Part shown: in pieces, positions 61,029 to 64,000 of the stretch
Position numbering within the stretch: position 1 is the stretch's first letter
Layout of the letters: every line of letters begins with the position of its first letter
DNA from: JAHEDH01 sp963745865
Lineage (GTDB): Bacteria > Actinomycetota > Acidimicrobiia > Spongiisociales > ZC4RG35
Length of the DNA stretch: 64,000 nucleotides
Direction: 5' to 3'
Assembly: GCA_963745865.1 (NCBI GenBank)
Contig: CAVUYZ010000003.1
Span: forward strand, 496,001-560,000
The notes under the pieces: model-generated
What the model saw: the letters and a program-made list of their open reading frames with translations, nothing else
Told to the model about the DNA's origin: nothing
The model's database searches: none
Program-made: the position numbers and the translations under genes

Positions 61029-61437
61029 AGGTGTGGACAGCCTCAATTGGTTGATCATCCGGTTTGTAGAGCAGATCCCGTCTGTGCGCCAGGCAGTCGT
61101 CGTCTCATCGGACGGTCTGCCACTCGCGATCTCCGAAGGCGTGGAGCGCGAAGCCGCCGAACGACTGTCGGCAGTGTCATCGGGCCTGATCGGCCTCGCA
61201 TATGGTTCCGCCGGTCGGTTCGGAGCAGGAGCGGTGAACAACGTGATCATCGAGATGGAGCGTGGCTGGCTCTTCGTGACGGGAATCCGCGACGGATCGC
61301 TGATGTGCGTGAATACAGGGAAGGATGCGGACATCGGCATGATCGGCTACGAAATGGCGATGTTCGCCGAACGGGCCGGCGACGTTCTCACCCCTGAGGT
61401 GAGAGCCGAACTGAAGTCCGTGCTGATGGCGGGGTGA
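61021..61437 (+). CDS. Roadblock/LC7-domain protein CvnB
   Basis: A 138-residue roadblock fold: IPSVRQAVVVSSDGLPLAIS, the central helix with ERLSAVSSGLIGLAYGSAG, and VNNVIIEMERGWLFVTGIRD. Roadblock proteins bind small GTPases and here would bridge CvnA and CvnD. The ATG at 61021 overlaps the end of cvnA by 8 bases, with a GAAGGAG-type site inside cvnA. Confidence 0.92.
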   Translation: MSEGVDSLNWLIIRFVEQIPSVRQAVVVSSDGLPLAISEGVEREAAERLSAVSSGLIGLAYGSAGRFGAGAVNNVIIEMERGWLFVTGIRDGSLMCVNTGKDADIGMIGYEMAMFAERAGDVLTPEVRAELKSVLMAG

Positions 61438-61790
61438 GGCCGATCGTGTCCGCTCCCCAGGGCCGATTCGTCCGCCCATACGCCATCACCGGCGGCAGGA
61501 CTGCCACCGACGGTCTCGAGATCGATCTCGAGTCCCAGATCGTGGCGACCGAGCGGGGACGCGTCAATGGGCGGCGTTATCGATGGGAGGCGGCACAGAT
61601 CATCGAGATCTGTAATGCCCCGGTCGCTCTGATCGAAGTGGCGGCGAAGCTCGAGCTGCCGATCGGTGTCACCCGGGTGGTGGTCGGCGATCTGATCCGT
61701 GAACGAGCGGTAGAGATCCTCGTCGAGGAACAGCCCGCGTCATATTCCGAGTTGTTGGAGAAGGTGCTCGATGGCATCCGGAGCCTCTGA
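61434..61790 (+). CDS. DUF742 protein CvnC
   Basis: A 118-residue DUF742 protein with FVRPYAITGGRTATDGLEID at the N-terminus and a winged-helix-like C-terminal half (EIVEICN-type helix, then LELPIGVTRVVVGDLI). It is the third component of conservons, with an unknown biochemical role. GTG start overlaps the cvnB stop (GTGA), and its end overlaps cvnD by 20 bases. Confidence 0.9.
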   Translation: MRPIVSAPQGRFVRPYAITGGRTATDGLEIDLESQIVATERGRVNGRRYRWEAAQIIEICNAPVALIEVAAKLELPIGVTRVVVGDLIRERAVEILVEEQPASYSELLEKVLDGIRSL

Positions 61791-62355
61791 CGTGAAACGC
61801 ACCGCCGTCAAGATCGTCGTGGCCGGCGGCTTCGGCGTCGGAAAGACCACGTTCGTGACTGCGATCTCGGAGATCGAGCCGCTGCGGTCCGAAGCGGTCA
61901 TGACCGCAGCATCCGAAGGCGTCGACGAGCTGTCGTCTGAGGATGGGAAGACGACGACAACGGTGGCGATGGATTTTGGTCGTGTCACCCTCGGCGATGA
62001 GCTCGTGTTGTACCTGTTCGGCACCCCCGGACAGGGTCGCTTCCACTTCATGTGGAACGAGCTGAGCCGGGGGGCGATCGGCGCAGTCGTACTCGCCGAC
62101 ACACGACGTCTCGACGACTGTTTCGCTGCGGTCGACTTCTTCGAACAACGAGCGGTTCCTTTCGTGGTCGTGGTGAATACGTTCCACGGCGATCGGCGGC
62201 ATACGCTCGACGCCGTCCGTCAGGCACTCCAGATTCCGGGCGAGGTTCCCATGGGATACTGCGACGCGCGTAATCGAGGCGAGGTCCAGCGGGCGCTGAT
62301 CGAGCTCGTGGAGCACGCCCTCGTCAGGGCCAGGAAGAGCGAGTTGGCCGGCTGA
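61771..62355 (+). CDS. Small GTPase CvnD
   Basis: A 194-residue GTPase of the conservon type. It has P-loop GGFGVGKTTFVTA, switch region KTTTTVAMDFGRV with the conserved Thr, and the DxxG-equivalent YLFGTPGQGRFHFMW. The specificity loop VVVNTF is in the place of NKxD, as is usual for this branch. It is expected to be membrane-associated through its partners and to switch between GTP and GDP states. Last gene of the operon; convergent with the coiled-coil genes. Confidence 0.92.
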   Translation: MASGASDVKRTAVKIVVAGGFGVGKTTFVTAISEIEPLRSEAVMTAASEGVDELSSEDGKTTTTVAMDFGRVTLGDELVLYLFGTPGQGRFHFMWNELSRGAIGAVVLADTRRLDDCFAAVDFFEQRAVPFVVVVNTFHGDRRHTLDAVRQALQIPGEVPMGYCDARNRGEVQRALIELVEHALVRARKSELAG

Positions 62356-62402
62356 GCGCAGCGTCGCTGTCTCCGCAGACCCACAGCACCAGCCGTGAAA
62401 CC

Positions 62403-63233
62403 TCAGGCTCGTCGACGGATGCGACGGATCGCCCTGTCGAAGTCAGCTTCGACAGGAGAGGTGTCAGCGATATCGTCCGGTCGGCCGGTGTCCTCGGGTC
62501 CGGGGCCTTGGTCGCCATCCAATCGCGCCGACCAGGCAGCCTCGATGTCGCCTTGATCCTCAGTTGGCTCGGGTCCATCGATGTCCGATGTCGGTCTGCC
62601 AGCCCGAGCTTCGTCGTCGACGAGGTCGCGTCTCCCTTCGAGGACGTGCAGTTCGGCTTTGAGTTCGGCGATGCGGGTTGCCAACTCCATCTGCTCGTCG
62701 CGCATGTGCCGCTGCGTCGCCCGGTGCTGGGCTTCGGCAACGTCGTTGCGTCGTCGGGCGTCATCGTCAATCTGAGCGGCGAGTCGCCGAGCGTTTTCGA
62801 GGGTCTCGTCGGCTCGGGCTACCGCCTCGGATCTCGCAACTCGCAGGATGTGGTCGGCCTTCTCCCGCGCTTCGCGGACGATCTCGTCGGCGGTGTCCGG
62901 CTCGACGGGGTCGTCTGTCATCCGACGCGAATCCGGTTGTTCTCCGGTCATGCGTCGCGCTTCTTCGATTGCGGTGCGATGCGAAGCATGAGCATCATCG
63001 AGGAGTGCCCTCACCTCGCTCTCGGTTTGTGCCCGGTAGGCATCGGCGGAGGCACGAATCTCGGAAGCTTCTCTGTCCGCTGCATGGTGGAGTTGGGTAG
63101 CGGCATTGACGAGGGCGGATGCGCGTTGCTCGGCACTCTCAACGAGATCACGCGATTCTCGGCGCGCCTGACGCATCAAGCGTTCGGCATCGACGATGAG
63201 CCGTTTCAGCCGTTCGCGACGCTCGGCGGTCAT
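62403..63233 (-). CDS. Coiled-coil protein, DivIVA-like
   Basis: A 276-residue, highly charged protein. Most of residues 1-190 are predicted coiled coil with Ala/Glu/Arg heptads (ERRERLKRLIVDAERLMRQA, then EKADHILRVARSEAVARADE). An acidic, Pro/Asp-rich segment and a basic C-terminus (DRAIRRIRRRA) follow. This resembles DivIVA/Wag31-like or SMC-like cytoskeletal proteins of Actinomycetota, but the N-terminal DivIVA core is not present. The ATG overlaps the upstream gene's stop by 4 bases, so the two coiled-coil proteins are made together and may form one complex. Confidence 0.75.
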   Translation of the reverse strand: MTAERRERLKRLIVDAERLMRQARRESRDLVESAEQRASALVNAATQLHHAADREASEIRASADAYRAQTESEVRALLDDAHASHRTAIEEARRMTGEQPDSRRMTDDPVEPDTADEIVREAREKADHILRVARSEAVARADETLENARRLAAQIDDDARRRNDVAEAQHRATQRHMRDEQMELATRIAELKAELHVLEGRRDLVDDEARAGRPTSDIDGPEPTEDQGDIEAAWSARLDGDQGPGPEDTGRPDDIADTSPVEADFDRAIRRIRRRA

Positions 63234-64000
63234 CGTCGACGCTTCGACCTGCGGCGCTTCCGATCGATGTCGGTTGTCCGGAAGGCGGCTGCGCTCAGCG
63301 GTTCGACCAATCGTGTGTTGGGAGCGAGACCGGTCACGACTCCAGGAGACGGAGCGTCGGTGTGATCGTCTTCATGATCCCAGGAGGCGTCGTCGCTCTC
63401 GTCGTTCGCATCATCCTCGTCGTCCGATGAATCGGCGGGATGCTCGGCGACGGGAACCGTGTCCGGTTGGTGGGCGGGTACCGGAGGGTCGAGGAGTTGT
63501 TCGTCGGGCACCATCCATGGTGAGACGAAGTCGGGGTCGTCCGATGTGTCGACCGTATCCGAATCGTCGCGTCGTGGAGTTGGTCCCGCCTTCGTGTGCT
63601 TCTTGGACTGAGGCACCGACGTGACAGACGCGGCCTGGGCTGATGAGACTGCCTCGGCAAGAGCTTCTCGGAGCGTTTCCAGTTCCCGCCGGAGCTCTGC
63701 GTTCCGTTCGTGCGTCTGCGCCAGCTCTGCTTCGAAGTCGCCGGTCAACGCGGAGATCTCGCTGCTGTGCTCAGAACTTGCGCGGTCGGTGGATTCGCGC
63801 CAGTCGAGTCGTCGCGCCTCTGTTTCCTGTTGCGCCGCACGGATGAGGCGATCCGCGGTCTCGCCGGCCTCCGTCGTCACTCGCTCTGCTTGCGCCCGGG
63901 CGTCGGAGAGCAAACGGTCGACCTCTGTTTCGCGATCAGCGAGCTCGCGTTCGCGGTCGGCGATCGACTCGAGACGCTCATTGACGAGGTTGCGGTCGAT
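63230..64000 (-). CDS. Coiled-coil protein, N-terminus beyond the window
   Basis: The frame is open to the edge of the window. The visible part starts with charged coiled coil (RERELADRETEVDRLLSDAR resembling DivIVA-type repeats) for about 140 residues. It then has a low-complexity acidic stretch (DSSDDEDDANDESDDASWDH) and ends with a strongly basic cluster (DRKRRRSKRRR). Such alternating charge suggests a filament-forming or nucleic-acid-associated scaffold. It is upstream of and coupled to the second coiled-coil gene (ATGA). The start codon is not in view. Confidence 0.7.
   Translation of the reverse strand: MDRNLVNERLESIADRERELADRETEVDRLLSDARAQAERVTTEAGETADRLIRAAQQETEARRLDWRESTDRASSEHSSEISALTGDFEAELAQTHERNAELRRELETLREALAEAVSSAQAASVTSVPQSKKHTKAGPTPRRDDSDTVDTSDDPDFVSPWMVPDEQLLDPPVPAHQPDTVPVAEHPADSSDDEDDANDESDDASWDHEDDHTDAPSPGVVTGLAPNTRLVEPLSAAAFRTTDIDRKRRRSKRRR

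Noticed and set aside
1..64000. CRISPR arrays, rRNA genes, complete tRNA genes, intact transposases or integrases
   Set aside because: Looked for by eye on both strands. No regularly spaced repeats with unique spacers, no rRNA sequence, only a half tRNA, and no transposase or recombinase motif were found.

Overview
The window is high-GC, densely coded DNA from a free-living member of the Actinomycetota. The best single clue is the block from about 39.8 to 58.4 kb. Its order is thrS, (gltA), a CDP-alcohol phosphatidyltransferase, a PatA-like acyltransferase, a PimA-like mannosyltransferase, pdxS, pdxT, a YebC protein, ruvC, ruvA, ruvB, queA, tgt, yajC, secD, secF, apt and relA. This follows the order known from Mycobacterium tuberculosis, roughly Rv2614c back to Rv2583c. 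The phosphatidylinositol-mannoside genes and a CvnA-B-C-D conservon also point to Actinomycetota. A lineage outside the classical Actinomycetia, for example Acidimicrobiia, seems plausible from the gene mix but is an inference.

Layout. 0-4.4 kb: a NarL-type two-component pair cut by the window edge, two membrane proteins, and a decayed stretch holding a dehydrogenase fragment, an alpha/beta hydrolase and the 3' half of a tRNA-Leu gene. 4.4-8.8 kb: phosphoketolase, type IB topoisomerase and a DUF2267-like protein. 8.8-12 kb: a regulatory island with two STAS proteins whose phosphorylation site is replaced, a Crp/Fnr regulator, two further small proteins, and a repeated palindrome upstream of these genes. 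12-15 kb: a lipoprotein, an M23 peptidase and gene-poor DNA with a long hairpin and a tandem duplication. 15.2-22.3 kb: a six-gene minus-strand operon for a tungsten/molybdenum aldehyde ferredoxin oxidoreductase. It carries two unusual MoeA fusions, a TiaS-like protein, an orphan S-component-like membrane protein and a lipoprotein. 22.5-28.3 kb: a flavin monooxygenase, a TPR-LuxR regulator, small proteins and an MFS transporter. 28.6-35.7 kb: an XRE-cupin regulator, a complete Dpp/Opp-type peptide ABC transporter and a DUF1028 protein. 35.7-39.7 kb: assorted enzymes, including a kinase-fold protein without catalytic residues. 39.8-58.4 kb: the conserved housekeeping block. 58.5-62.4 kb: the conservon. 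62.4-64 kb: two overlapping coiled-coil proteins, the upstream one running off the window.

The most striking property is a run of single-base frameshifts. Between 34.7 and 56.6 kb, 13 of about 26 genes need one extra base to be skipped, and thrS needs two, for 14 events. All are +1 and none is -1. Most of the hit genes are conserved housekeeping genes. The inserted bases look evenly distributed and no shared slippery motif is visible, so insertion-type sequence error is the leading explanation. Programmed +1 frameshifting cannot be excluded from sequence alone. Affected genes are annotated here as single reconstructed CDSs with the shift position given.

The most interesting candidate system is the aldehyde ferredoxin oxidoreductase operon. 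It appears to couple the enzyme to its own cofactor-maturation and perhaps metal-supply machinery.
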